From: an uncultured Collinsella sp.
GTDB lineage: Bacteria > Actinomycetota > Coriobacteriia > Coriobacteriales > Coriobacteriaceae
Direction: 5' to 3'
Length of the DNA stretch: 27,866 nucleotides
Assembly (NCBI GenBank): GCA_900542325.1
Contig: UQMY01000031.1
Span: 1 to 27,866 of the forward strand
Shown piece by piece: positions 15,312-23,156 of this stretch. The notes beneath the pieces were generated by a model that was not told the DNA's origin, ran no database searches, and saw only the letters and a list, made by a program, of their open reading frames with translations. Position 1 is the stretch's first letter; each line of letters begins with the position of its first letter. Made by a program: the position numbers and the translations under genes.

Positions 15312-16355
15312 ATGGCTCTTTCCGAATATAGTCTGCGGCTGCTGGGCGCCTATGCCGAGCAGCCGTTCCTTATGGCTCCCATGGCGGGCGTGACCGACCC
15401 TGCCTATCGCATCATGTGTCGCCGCCGCGGTGCCAACCTTGCCTACAGCGAGATGGTGAGCGTGGCAGGCCTTGCCTATGCCAGTAATAAGACGTGGCGC
15501 CTGGTGCTACCGGCCGACGAGGAGCAGCAGATTTGCGTGCAGCTCTTTGGCTCCAAGCCCGATCAGTTTGCGAGCGCCGTCGCCGCCGTCGAGGAGCGCG
15601 TTGGCGATCGCCTGTCGCTCATCGATATCAATATGGCATGTCCCGCCCGCAAGGTCGTTACCAAGGGCGAGGGCTCGGCGCTCATGCGCACGCCCGACCT
15701 GGCCGAGAAGATCGTCGAGGCCACGGTGGGCGCGGCGCACGTGCCCGTGACCGTCAAGATTCGTAAGGGCTTTTATGCCGAGGACCGCAATGCCGCGACA
15801 TTTGCCCAGATGCTTGAGGGCGCAGGGGCTGCCGCAGTCGCCGTGCATGGTCGTTGCGCCACGCAGCTCTACACGGGCCAGGCCGATTGGTCGGTCGTCG
15901 ATGAGGTTGCCGACGCTGTCGAGATTCCCGTGATTGGTTCGGGCGATGTGTTCTCGGCCGAGGACGCTGCTGAGCATCTGCACGGTTCGGGTGCCAGCGC
16001 GGTGTTTATCGCGCGCGGCATCTACGGCAATCCGTGGGTGTTCGGCGATGCCCGAGCCCTTGCACTCGATGGCACGCCGGTTCCTTCTCGCTCCTCGGTC
16101 GAGCGCCTAGAGGCTCTGCGCGAGCACCTGACGTTGACGCACGAGCTTCTGCCGCTCATGTCGCGTGCTCGCACGTACGCAAGCTGGTACTTAAAGGGCA
16201 TGCCCCACGCCGCCGCCTGGCGCGCTCAGGTGGTGCGTTGCTCTACGTACGAGGAGTTCATGTCGCTGGTCGATGATATCGAGCGCGATGTGGTGGCCTG
16301 CGAGGCCGCGCTTGCCGCCGGTGAGTCGGTGCCTGCTCATCCGCTGGAGGCCTAA
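15312..16355 (+). CDS. dusB: tRNA-dihydrouridine synthase (DusB-type)
   Basis: Dus enzymes reduce specific uridines in tRNA D-loops using FMN and NADPH. The 347-residue protein begins with the barrel motif FLMAPMAGVTDPAYR (19-33) and has INMACPARKVV (106-116) with C110 as the catalytic acid cysteine. It then has VKIRKGFY, HGRCATQLYTGQADW for FMN and RNA contacts, and VIGSGDVFSAEDA for phosphate binding. The C-terminal helical domain is present. The family's usual NxGCP is NMACP here, a minor variation. The start has TAGG just upstream, overlapping the lepA stop. The target position in tRNA cannot be told from sequence. Confidence 0.92.
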   Translation: MALSEYSLRLLGAYAEQPFLMAPMAGVTDPAYRIMCRRRGANLAYSEMVSVAGLAYASNKTWRLVLPADEEQQICVQLFGSKPDQFASAVAAVEERVGDRLSLIDINMACPARKVVTKGEGSALMRTPDLAEKIVEATVGAAHVPVTVKIRKGFYAEDRNAATFAQMLEGAGAAAVAVHGRCATQLYTGQADWSVVDEVADAVEIPVIGSGDVFSAEDAAEHLHGSGASAVFIARGIYGNPWVFGDARALALDGTPVPSRSSVERLEALREHLTLTHELLPLMSRARTYASWYLKGMPHAAAWRAQVVRCSTYEEFMSLVDDIERDVVACEAALAAGESVPAHPLEA

Positions 16356-16357
16356 CG

Positions 16358-17590
16358 GTGGCCGTTACCGCGCTGTACGTGCACGTGCCGTTTTGCGCTC
16401 AAAAGTGCCGGTACTGCGACTTTGACTCGCGCAGCTTTGCTGCGTGTGATTTGGATGCCGCGCTCGATTCCTATTTTGAGCAGCTGTATGCGCGCCTCGA
16501 TTCCTTTGGCGACGCCGGGGCGCTTGCGCAGGTCCGCACGGTCTATATTGGCGGCGGCACGCCGTCACTTGCTGGGGAGCGCCTGGTGAAACTTGCCCGT
16601 CGTATCTCCATGTGGTGCAAGCCCGTTGAATTTACTTGCGAAGCCAATCCTGAGTCGCTGACCGCTGAGCTCGCCACCGCGCTTGCCGAGGCGGGTGTCA
16701 CGCGCATCTCTCTGGGCGTGCAAACCCTCGACAATACCGAGCTGGCTGCTATTGGCCGCATTCACGATGCTAATCGGGCACTTGCGGCTATCGCGACGGT
16801 GAAGGACGCTGGCCTCGATGTGTCGTGCGACCTGATGTGCGGTCTTCCCGGACAGACGGCTGCGAGCTGGGAGCGCACGCTCGATGGCGTACTGACGGCG
16901 GCGCCGCATCATGTTTCGGTGTATCCACTCACGCTCGAGGAGGGCACACCGCTCTATCGCATGGCGTGCCGTGACGAGTCGCTCGAGCCTGATGAGGATT
17001 TTCAGGCCGCCTGCATGGATGTGGCACGCGAGCTCATGGGTGCCGCCGGCTATCACCCGTATGAGGTGGCGAGCTACGCGCTCGACGGCCATGAGTGCGC
17101 CCATAACATTGCCTACTGGACCGGACGGGGCTACCTGGGCCTGGGTCGTTCTGCCGCGGGCATGCTCGACGACGAGGATTTCGACCGTCTTGCAGGTTTG
17201 TTCCCCGGCGTGTCTTCTCGAGGCGATGCGTACCGCGTGCGTCTGGTGCAACGTGACGATGACGCGACGGCGTTCGAGGCCGAATATCTGTCGCAGCGCG
17301 AGGCTGTCGCCGAAGACTTGATGCTCGCTTGTCGCATGACGCGCGGTGTTGCGTCCGACCTGTTGGCTCGTGCAGCTTGCGTCATCCCAACGGGCGAGCT
17401 GGCAGCTGCCTGCGATCGCGCGCTCGAATTGGATCTTGCCACTTGGGTGCCCGAGACGCTCTGGGGTCATGAGGGACCCTTCACTTCGGCAGATGTCGTC
17501 GCGGGCCATGTTCGAGCTCGTCTGGCGCCGACCCATCTGGGCTGGCTCGATGGAAATGTTCTGTTCGAGCTGTTTTGGGATCTAGCTTAG
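16358..17590 (+). CDS. hemW: Heme chaperone HemW (radical SAM)
   Basis: HemW resembles oxygen-independent coproporphyrinogen oxidase, but characterised family members bind and transfer heme. The 410-residue product has the HVPFCAQKCRYCDF motif, with C13, C17 and C20 for the 4Fe-4S cluster, GGGTPS (65-70), ISLGVQT and DLMCGLPGQT. The HemN C-terminal domain shows AEDLMLACRMTRGV. The cluster lacks the extra cysteine of true HemN (CxxxCxYC-F versus the HemN CxxxCxFCxC), favouring HemW. The GTG start follows GGAGG; the gap to dusB is 2 bases. lepA-(dusB)-hemW is a conserved neighbourhood. Confidence 0.93.
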   Translation: MAVTALYVHVPFCAQKCRYCDFDSRSFAACDLDAALDSYFEQLYARLDSFGDAGALAQVRTVYIGGGTPSLAGERLVKLARRISMWCKPVEFTCEANPESLTAELATALAEAGVTRISLGVQTLDNTELAAIGRIHDANRALAAIATVKDAGLDVSCDLMCGLPGQTAASWERTLDGVLTAAPHHVSVYPLTLEEGTPLYRMACRDESLEPDEDFQAACMDVARELMGAAGYHPYEVASYALDGHECAHNIAYWTGRGYLGLGRSAAGMLDDEDFDRLAGLFPGVSSRGDAYRVRLVQRDDDATAFEAEYLSQREAVAEDLMLACRMTRGVASDLLARAACVIPTGELAAACDRALELDLATWVPETLWGHEGPFTSADVVAGHVRARLAPTHLGWLDGNVLFELFWDLA

Positions 17591-17600
17591 GCCGCTCGGG

Positions 17601-17606
17601 TAGAAT
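17601..17606 (+). promoter_or_regulatory. Candidate -10 upstream of the first dnaJ-like gene
   Basis: TAGAAT stands behind CCGCTCGGG, closely matching the CCGCTCGGG-TAAGAT at lepA. A clear -35 is lacking. I saw no CIRCE element or HAIR (CTTGAGT-N7-ACTCAAG) box here. Confidence 0.4.
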
Positions 17607-17648
17607 TACCGGAATATATACGCTGCTGTGAGCAGGAGGTTGCCGCGC

Positions 17649-18752
17649 ATGGCGACGATGAACGAAAAAGATTACTACGAGATTCTGGGTGTCTCCAAGG
17701 ACGCCACCTCGCGTGATATTCAAAAGGCCTTTCAGCAAAAGGCCCGTAAGCTCCATCCGGACGTCAATAAAGAGCCGGATGCCGAGGAAAAGTTTAAAGA
17801 GGTTTCCGAGGCCTACGCCGTGCTTTCGGATGAGCAAAAACGTGCGCGCTACGACGCCATGCGTTCTGGCAATCCCTTTGCCGGTGCTCCTACGGCTTCG
17901 CCCTATGGTGGCGGCTATGCCGGCAGCACGGGCTATGGCAATCCCTTTGAGGGCGGCTTTCCCTTTGGTGGCGCCTGGGGCCAGCAGCGTCGCGGCCAGG
18001 CTGCATACAATCCCGAGAACGGCGCCAACGTGGTCGTCGATATCAAACTCGACGCCAAGGAGGCCAAGGGCGGTGCCCGCAAGACCGTCCGCTACACGCG
18101 CTTCGATACCTGTAGCAACTGCGGCGGCTCGGGATCTGTCTCGTCCGAGCATGCCCATACCTGCCCGAGCTGCGGTGGTCGCGGCCACATCGACGTCGAC
18201 CTGTCCTTCCTGTTCGGTGCGGGCACGTTCCAGTCGGTCTGTCCCGAGTGCGGCGGTTCCGGTAAGGTCGTGGCCGACCCCTGCCCCGATTGCGGTGGCA
18301 GCGGGCGAACCCGTGTGACCTCCGAGCAGACGATTGAGTTTCCTGCCGGCACGCACGATGGCGACGAGGTCCGCATTAGCGGCATGGGCCATGCTGGCAC
18401 TAACGGTGCCGCGGGCGGCGACCTGGTCGGCCGCGCCCATGTTGAGGCCGAGCGCTTGGAAGGCAAAGCTCGTACTGGCTTTTACTTGATGGGCATTGTG
18501 GCGCCGTTTTTGGTGCTGTCGGCCATCTCGGGCGTGTTCTCGGCCTTTGCCGTGATGTGCTTTATTCCGTTTACCATGGGCCTGTTCATGGTGCTTTCGG
18601 ACGGTGTGCTTCATCGCAGCCTGCTGTGGTGGAAGCGCGGTGCGATGCAGTTTGCCAACGGTTTTGCCAACGGCTTCATGTTCGCGCTCGTGTCGGTTTG
18701 GTTCGCGAGCTGCTCGCAACGGGCCATGCTTTCGCCGTATCAAATGCAATAA
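17649..18752 (+). CDS. Membrane-anchored DnaJ-like co-chaperone
   Basis: The 367-residue protein starts as a type A DnaJ: J domain (about 7-70) with HPD at 36-38, a Gly/Phe-rich region (74-118), four zinc-binding CxxCGGxG repeats (C155/158, C172/175, C198/201, C212/215) and the first substrate-domain strands (IEFPAGTHDGDEVRISGMG, 229-247). At the point where CTD I would continue into CTD II, the sequence becomes hydrophobic: segments at about 278-296, 297-317 and 340-357, with a short WWKRG loop between, then a brief tail. It therefore appears tethered to the membrane and probably recruits Hsp70 there. The frame is intact and the start has AGGAGG. A canonical dnaJ follows 81 bases later. Confidence 0.85.
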   Translation: MATMNEKDYYEILGVSKDATSRDIQKAFQQKARKLHPDVNKEPDAEEKFKEVSEAYAVLSDEQKRARYDAMRSGNPFAGAPTASPYGGGYAGSTGYGNPFEGGFPFGGAWGQQRRGQAAYNPENGANVVVDIKLDAKEAKGGARKTVRYTRFDTCSNCGGSGSVSSEHAHTCPSCGGRGHIDVDLSFLFGAGTFQSVCPECGGSGKVVADPCPDCGGSGRTRVTSEQTIEFPAGTHDGDEVRISGMGHAGTNGAAGGDLVGRAHVEAERLEGKARTGFYLMGIVAPFLVLSAISGVFSAFAVMCFIPFTMGLFMVLSDGVLHRSLLWWKRGAMQFANGFANGFMFALVSVWFASCSQRAMLSPYQMQ

Positions 18753-18766
18753 CATCAAACCCTTTG

Positions 18767-18794
18767 TTTGCGGTCGGCCCAGCTTGGGTATAGG
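18767..18794 (+). promoter_or_regulatory. Candidate promoter for the second dnaJ
   Basis: TTTGCG (18767-18772), 16 bases, then TATAGG (18789-18794), again behind a GGG. It would give a leader of about 33 bases before the GTG at 18834. Confidence 0.35.
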
Positions 18795-18833
18795 ACGCAC
18801 TGTGACAATAATGAAAGTCGGAAGGATTCGGTC

Positions 18834-19982
18834 GTGTCGGAAAATAGGGATTACTACGAGGTGCTTGGCGTCGACAGGGATGCCGACGCGCGGACGATTA
18901 AGCGTGCGTTTTTAAAGAAGGCCCGTACCGTACATCCGGATGTTTCGGACGATCCCGAGGCCGAGGCCAAGTTCAAGGAGCTCAACGAGGCCTATTCCGT
19001 TCTTTCCGATGAGCAGAAGCGTGCTAACTACGACCGTTACGGCACCGCGGACGGCCCCGGTGGCTCTGGTTATGTCGACATCAACGATATCTTTGGTGGC
19101 ATGGGCATGGACGACCTGTTCTCGTCGTTTTTTGGCGGCGGTGCCGGCGGTGGCGCCCGCAGCCGTCGTGAGCGTCGTCGCGGACGTGACATGGCCATCT
19201 CGCTTTCGGTGACGCTCGAGGAGGCGGCACTCGGCTGCAAAAAGACGATCAGCTATGATCGCCTTGCTCCTTGCGAGGACTGCAACGGTACCGGTAGGGC
19301 AGAGGGCGCACAGGAAAAGCAGTGCAGTCGCTGCCACGGTACGGGCTACGTCACGACGGTTCAGCGATCGTTTTTGGGCCAGGTTCAGTCTTCCTCGCCT
19401 TGCCCCGACTGCCATGGCGAGGGCACGGTTATCGACCATCCCTGCGAGACCTGCGACGGTCAGGGCCGCACGCCTTCGCACGAAAAGATCGACATCGATA
19501 TTCCCGCCGGCGTTTCGACCGGTCGCCAGCTGCGTGTGAGCGGCTTTGGCGAGGCCGGCCTTCGCGGCGAGCCTTCGGGCGACCTGATTGTCAACGTGCG
19601 CGTTGCCGACCATGAGCGCTTTAAGCGCAACGGTGACGACCTGTACCTGGTGAGCGATATCTCGATTGCGCAGGCTGCGCTCGGCTGCGAGATCGAGGTC
19701 GAGGGCATTATGCCCGACGAGGTCGTTAAGGTGACGGTTCCCGCCGGCGCCCAGTACGGCGACACCGTGAGCGTCAATAATTACGGCATGCCGCGCATTG
19801 GCGGTGGCGGTTCGCGTGGCCGCCTGATCGTGCAACTGCGCGTGGTCGTTCCCACCAATCTTTCCAATAAGCAACGCGAGCTGCTCCGTGCTTTTGCCGA
19901 CGAGATGGGCGATGACGTCGCTTCCGGTAAGAAGTCGGTGACCGACCGTATCAAGAGTGCCCTCGACGATATCCTCGATTAA
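18834..19982 (+). CDS. dnaJ: Chaperone protein DnaJ
   Basis: This Hsp40 stimulates DnaK ATPase and delivers unfolded clients. The 382-residue protein is a complete type A DnaJ: J domain (7-69) with HPD at 34-36, Gly/Phe region (73-108), zinc domain with C147/150, C164/167, C190/193 and C204/207, then CTD I and CTD II (about 215-342). The GTG at 18834 has GGAAGGA 7 bases upstream. Its first 60 residues resemble those of the preceding membrane version, so they may be ancient paralogues, but the zinc repeats and the C-termini differ. dnaK and grpE are not in this window. mtaB starts 9 bases after its stop. Confidence 0.95.
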   Translation: MSENRDYYEVLGVDRDADARTIKRAFLKKARTVHPDVSDDPEAEAKFKELNEAYSVLSDEQKRANYDRYGTADGPGGSGYVDINDIFGGMGMDDLFSSFFGGGAGGGARSRRERRRGRDMAISLSVTLEEAALGCKKTISYDRLAPCEDCNGTGRAEGAQEKQCSRCHGTGYVTTVQRSFLGQVQSSSPCPDCHGEGTVIDHPCETCDGQGRTPSHEKIDIDIPAGVSTGRQLRVSGFGEAGLRGEPSGDLIVNVRVADHERFKRNGDDLYLVSDISIAQAALGCEIEVEGIMPDEVVKVTVPAGAQYGDTVSVNNYGMPRIGGGGSRGRLIVQLRVVVPTNLSNKQRELLRAFADEMGDDVASGKKSVTDRIKSALDDILD

Positions 19983-19991
19983 GGAGCCCGC

Positions 19992-21284
19992 GTGCTCGCA
20001 CCCCATATTTCCGTCGTCAACCTCGGCTGCCGTGTCAACCGGGTTGAGTCTGACCGTATCACTGCCGATCTTATGCGCCTGGGCTTTGCTATGGTGGAGC
20101 CCCACGATGCCGATTTGATCGTCATTAACACCTGTGCCGTTACGGGCGAGGCCGAGGCCAAGACCCGTAAGGCCGTCCGTCATGCGCTGGCCCATCCAAA
20201 TGAGCCCTATGTGCTCGTGACCGGTTGCGTGGTCAATTTGCATCCCGAGGAGCTGTTGGAGCTTTCGGATCGCGTGATTGCCGAGCCGTCTAAGATCGAT
20301 GTCGCCGAACGTGTCTGCGATGTGCTGGGCGTTGAGTCCGATAGCGTTCCCGCCTGCAGCGATGGTGACGTGGTCGATGCGCTCGGTCGTTCGCGGCTGG
20401 GCGTGAAGATCCAGGATGGCTGCAACCACCGTTGCACCTATTGCATCGTGTGGAAGGCCCGCGGTCCCGAGCGTTCCGTGCCCGTCGAGTCCGTGCTTGA
20501 GCAAGTTCGCGAGGCCCAGGAGGCCGGCGTGCCCGAGGTGGTGCTGACCGGTGTGAACCTGGGTGCCTACGATGGCAAGAGCGCGACCGACGAGCATGTC
20601 GAAATCGATGAGCTGCTCGAGGCCATCATGGAGCGCACGACTATTGCGCATGTGCGCATTTCCTCGGTCGAACCCATGGATATCTCTGAGCGCCTGCTTA
20701 AGGTTATGGCGCGCTATCCGCAGCGTATTGCCCCGTTTTTGCACCTTCCCGTGCAGTCCGGCTGCACAAAGACACTGCGTCGCATGGGCCGTCCCTATAG
20801 CGCCGAGGCCTTCGAGGAGACGGTGCGCATGATTCGCGCCATCCTGCCGCAGGCGTCTCTTTCGTGCGACATCATCGTCGGTTTTCCTGGTGAGACGGAC
20901 GAGGAGTTCGAGGAGTCGCTGGCGCTGTGCCGCCGCGTGGGGTTCTCGCGTATGCACGTGTTCCGCTACAGCAAGCGTCCCGGTACCCTTGCTGCCGACA
21001 TGCCCGACCAGGTGCCGCCCGAGGTTATGGCCGAGCGCAGCCGTCGTATGCGAGACACGGCGCAGGAGCTCGCTATTGCCGATGCTCGTCGTCGCGTGGG
21101 CACTGTCGAGCGTGCCGTGCTCGAGTATGGTGACAACCTGACGCTCGGTTCGTTCCATCATGCCCGTCTTGACGATACCTGTGGACTTACAGCCCCGTGC
21201 CTGCTCGATGTTGCTATCATCGGAGTCGATGATTCCGGCTTGGTCCATGCGCGCAGGGAGGTCCATGGAAGCCTCGAAGATTAG
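19992..21284 (+). CDS. mtaB: tRNA t6A37 methylthiotransferase MtaB
   Basis: MtaB converts t6A at position 37 of tRNA to ms2t6A. The 430-residue protein has the three N-terminal cysteines of methylthiotransferases (C13 in LGCRVN, C48 in NTCAVT, C79 in TGCVV), the radical SAM C144-x3-C148-x2-C151 cluster (GCNHRCTYC), HLPVQSGC, and DIIVGFPGETDEEF. The LGCRVN form and the NRVES that follows are typical of MtaB rather than MiaB. A TRAM-like C-terminal end is present. The GTG at 19992 follows AAGGAG. The last 20 bases overlap phoH. Confidence 0.93.
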   Translation: MLAPHISVVNLGCRVNRVESDRITADLMRLGFAMVEPHDADLIVINTCAVTGEAEAKTRKAVRHALAHPNEPYVLVTGCVVNLHPEELLELSDRVIAEPSKIDVAERVCDVLGVESDSVPACSDGDVVDALGRSRLGVKIQDGCNHRCTYCIVWKARGPERSVPVESVLEQVREAQEAGVPEVVLTGVNLGAYDGKSATDEHVEIDELLEAIMERTTIAHVRISSVEPMDISERLLKVMARYPQRIAPFLHLPVQSGCTKTLRRMGRPYSAEAFEETVRMIRAILPQASLSCDIIVGFPGETDEEFEESLALCRRVGFSRMHVFRYSKRPGTLAADMPDQVPPEVMAERSRRMRDTAQELAIADARRRVGTVERAVLEYGDNLTLGSFHHARLDDTCGLTAPCLLDVAIIGVDDSGLVHARREVHGSLED

Positions 21285-22251
21285 ACTTACCGTTCCCGAG
21301 GGGATTGACCCCTCGCGCGTCTTGGGCGCCGGCGACGCTGTCCTTCGCGCGGTCGAAGACTTGGTTCGCGCCCATGTGGTCGCCCGTGGCGATAGCATCG
21401 CCGTGAGAGGTGATCCGGAAGAGGTCGAACTCGTGGCGCGTTTTTTCGAACACGCTTTTCGCGAGGCGGCCGTCGGGCGCACGCTGTCTGCCGACGATGT
21501 CTCTCGCTGCCTGGCCGTCTTGCGCGACGGTGAGCACGAGGCTACGTCGCTTCGCGATGACGTGCTGCTTTCGTATCGCGGCCGTGCCATTCGCCCCAAG
21601 ACGCTCGGCCAAAAGCGCTATGTGGATGCCATCCGCACGCATACCATCACGTTTGGCCTGGGTCCTGCCGGCACCGGTAAGACCTATCTGGCCATGGCGC
21701 TCGCCGTTGCCGCGCTCAAGCGTCACGAGGTGGGCCGTCTGATCTTGACGCGTCCGGTTGTCGAGGCGGGGGAGAATCTGGGCTTTTTGCCTGGTACCCT
21801 TGAGGAAAAGATCGATCCCTACATGCGTCCGCTCTACGACGCCCTTTTTGACATGATGGATCGCGAGCGCACCGATGAGCTTATGGAGCGCGGCGTGATC
21901 GAGATCGCCCCGCTTGCCTATATGCGCGGCCGCACGCTGAGCGATGCCTTCGTGGTGCTCGACGAGGCGCAAAATACCACGCCCGAGCAGATGAAGATGT
22001 TCCTGACGCGCCTGGGCTTTAACTCCAAGTTTGTGATTACCGGCGACCTGAGTCAGCGCGACCTGGTGGGTCGTCGTGGCGGTCTTGCCGACGTTGAGCA
22101 GATTTTGGGCCGTGTCGACGATGTCGCATTTTCGCACCTCGAGCGCGCCGACGTGGTGCGCCATGCCTTGGTGGGACGTATCGTCGAGGCATACGATGCT
22201 TATGATGATGTGCGCGAGAGGCGCGTGCACGATCGAAAGGAGTCCCGTTGA
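21265..22251 (+). CDS. phoH: PhoH-family ATPase
   Basis: The 328-residue protein has an N-terminal extension (about 1-105) with a KH-like look, as in PhoH/YbeZ proteins. The P-loop ATPase core follows: Walker A GPAGTGKT (133-140), LTRPVVEAGENLGFLPGTLEEK (161-182), Walker B VVLDEAQNTT (230-239) and ITGDLSQRDL. YbeZ/PhoH proteins work with YbeY in RNA metabolism; an RNA-helicase-like role is proposed for the family. The ATG at 21265 has GGGAGG directly upstream; it starts within the end of mtaB. Its stop overlaps the ybeY TTG (TTGA), so the pair is tightly coupled. Confidence 0.93.
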   Translation: MEASKIRLTVPEGIDPSRVLGAGDAVLRAVEDLVRAHVVARGDSIAVRGDPEEVELVARFFEHAFREAAVGRTLSADDVSRCLAVLRDGEHEATSLRDDVLLSYRGRAIRPKTLGQKRYVDAIRTHTITFGLGPAGTGKTYLAMALAVAALKRHEVGRLILTRPVVEAGENLGFLPGTLEEKIDPYMRPLYDALFDMMDRERTDELMERGVIEIAPLAYMRGRTLSDAFVVLDEAQNTTPEQMKMFLTRLGFNSKFVITGDLSQRDLVGRRGGLADVEQILGRVDDVAFSHLERADVVRHALVGRIVEAYDAYDDVRERRVHDRKESR

Positions 22252-22757
22252 GTGTATTGATCAGCAACGATGCCGAGCTCGATACGCTGCTCGATGCCCA
22301 GGAGGTGGAGCACATCTGCGAGGTTGTGCTTGCCGCCGAGGGCGTTGAACGTGAAGTCGAGATTTCCCTTTCGTATGTCGACGAGGACGAGATGCACGAG
22401 CTCAACCACGAGTGGCGTGGCATCGACCGCACCACCGATGTGCTCTCGTTTGAATGCGACTCGGCCTTTGACGAGGATATTCCCGCCGACGAGACGCTCG
22501 AGCTCGGCGATATCATCTTGGCCCCGCGGGTCATTGCCCGTCAGGCCCCCGGCTTTGGCAATAGCCCTGCCGACGAGTGCCGCCTGATGCTCGTACACGG
22601 CATGCTGCACCTGCTGGGGTATGACCATATCGAGGACGACGAGGCCGAGGTCATGGAGGCCCGCGAGGACGCTATCCTGCGCGATCTGGCGCTCGAGCGC
22701 GGCGAGGACCCCAAACTCGTTCACGTCGGCCCCATCACCAATCATGCCCACGACTAG
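22248..22757 (+). CDS. ybeY: Endoribonuclease YbeY
   Basis: YbeY is a zinc metallo-RNase needed for 16S rRNA 3'-end maturation and ribosome quality control. The 169-residue protein has RTTDVLSF (61-68), LGDIILAP (86-93) and the H117-x3-H121-x5-H127 metal site (HGMLHLLGYDH). It starts at TTG 22248, with GGAG 6 bases upstream and overlapping the phoH stop. The N-terminus and the strongly acidic character are normal for this organism's proteins. Neighbours phoH and era are its usual functional partners. Confidence 0.94.
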   Translation: MSVLISNDAELDTLLDAQEVEHICEVVLAAEGVEREVEISLSYVDEDEMHELNHEWRGIDRTTDVLSFECDSAFDEDIPADETLELGDIILAPRVIARQAPGFGNSPADECRLMLVHGMLHLLGYDHIEDDEAEVMEAREDAILRDLALERGEDPKLVHVGPITNHAHD

Positions 22758-22766
22758 GAGCCGCTT

Positions 22767-23144
22767 ATGATTCCCGGATCGAACAAGGACCATCCGTCCT
22801 TTTTAAAGTCGTTCTCCTACGCCATGGAGGGCTTCGTCACCGCCGTCAAGACCGAGCGCAACATTAAGGTTATGCTCGTAGCGGGCGTGTGCACCATCAT
22901 TGCCGGCTGCATCGTGGGGCTCGACATTGCCGAGTGGGCCACGATTATCATCTGCTGCGGCCTGGTGATTCACGGCGAGCTGTGCAATACCGCCATGGAG
23001 GCCATTGTCGATCTGGCGACCCAGGAGCTCCATCCGCTGGCAAAACGCGCCAAGGACATCGCCGCCGCCTCGGTATACGTACTTTCAATCACCGCCGCGA
23101 TTGTGGGCTTGCTGGTATTTGCCCACGCGCTCGGCTTTATTTAG
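22767..23144 (+). CDS. dgkA: Diacylglycerol/undecaprenol kinase DgkA
   Basis: This small membrane kinase phosphorylates undecaprenol or diacylglycerol; Gram-positive members act mainly on undecaprenol, which supports envelope carrier recycling. The 125-residue protein has a short amphipathic N-terminus, TERN at 29-32, three membrane segments (about 33-51, 55-72, 99-121), the conserved ELCNTAMEAIVD motif (71-82) with E71, N74, E78 and D82, and AKRAKDIAAA with K96 and D97. The start has AGGAG upstream. The dgkA gene between ybeY and era is a common arrangement. Confidence 0.93.
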   Translation: MIPGSNKDHPSFLKSFSYAMEGFVTAVKTERNIKVMLVAGVCTIIAGCIVGLDIAEWATIIICCGLVIHGELCNTAMEAIVDLATQELHPLAKRAKDIAAASVYVLSITAAIVGLLVFAHALGFI

Positions 23145-23156
23145 AAAGGGATTCCC

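Noticed and set aside
18912..21599. A very long minus-strand open frame of 895 codons opposite dnaJ and mtaB
   Set aside because: Low-complexity His/Ala/Gly/Asp-rich translation with no family pattern. It mirrors the strongly GC-biased third codon positions of the real plus-strand genes.
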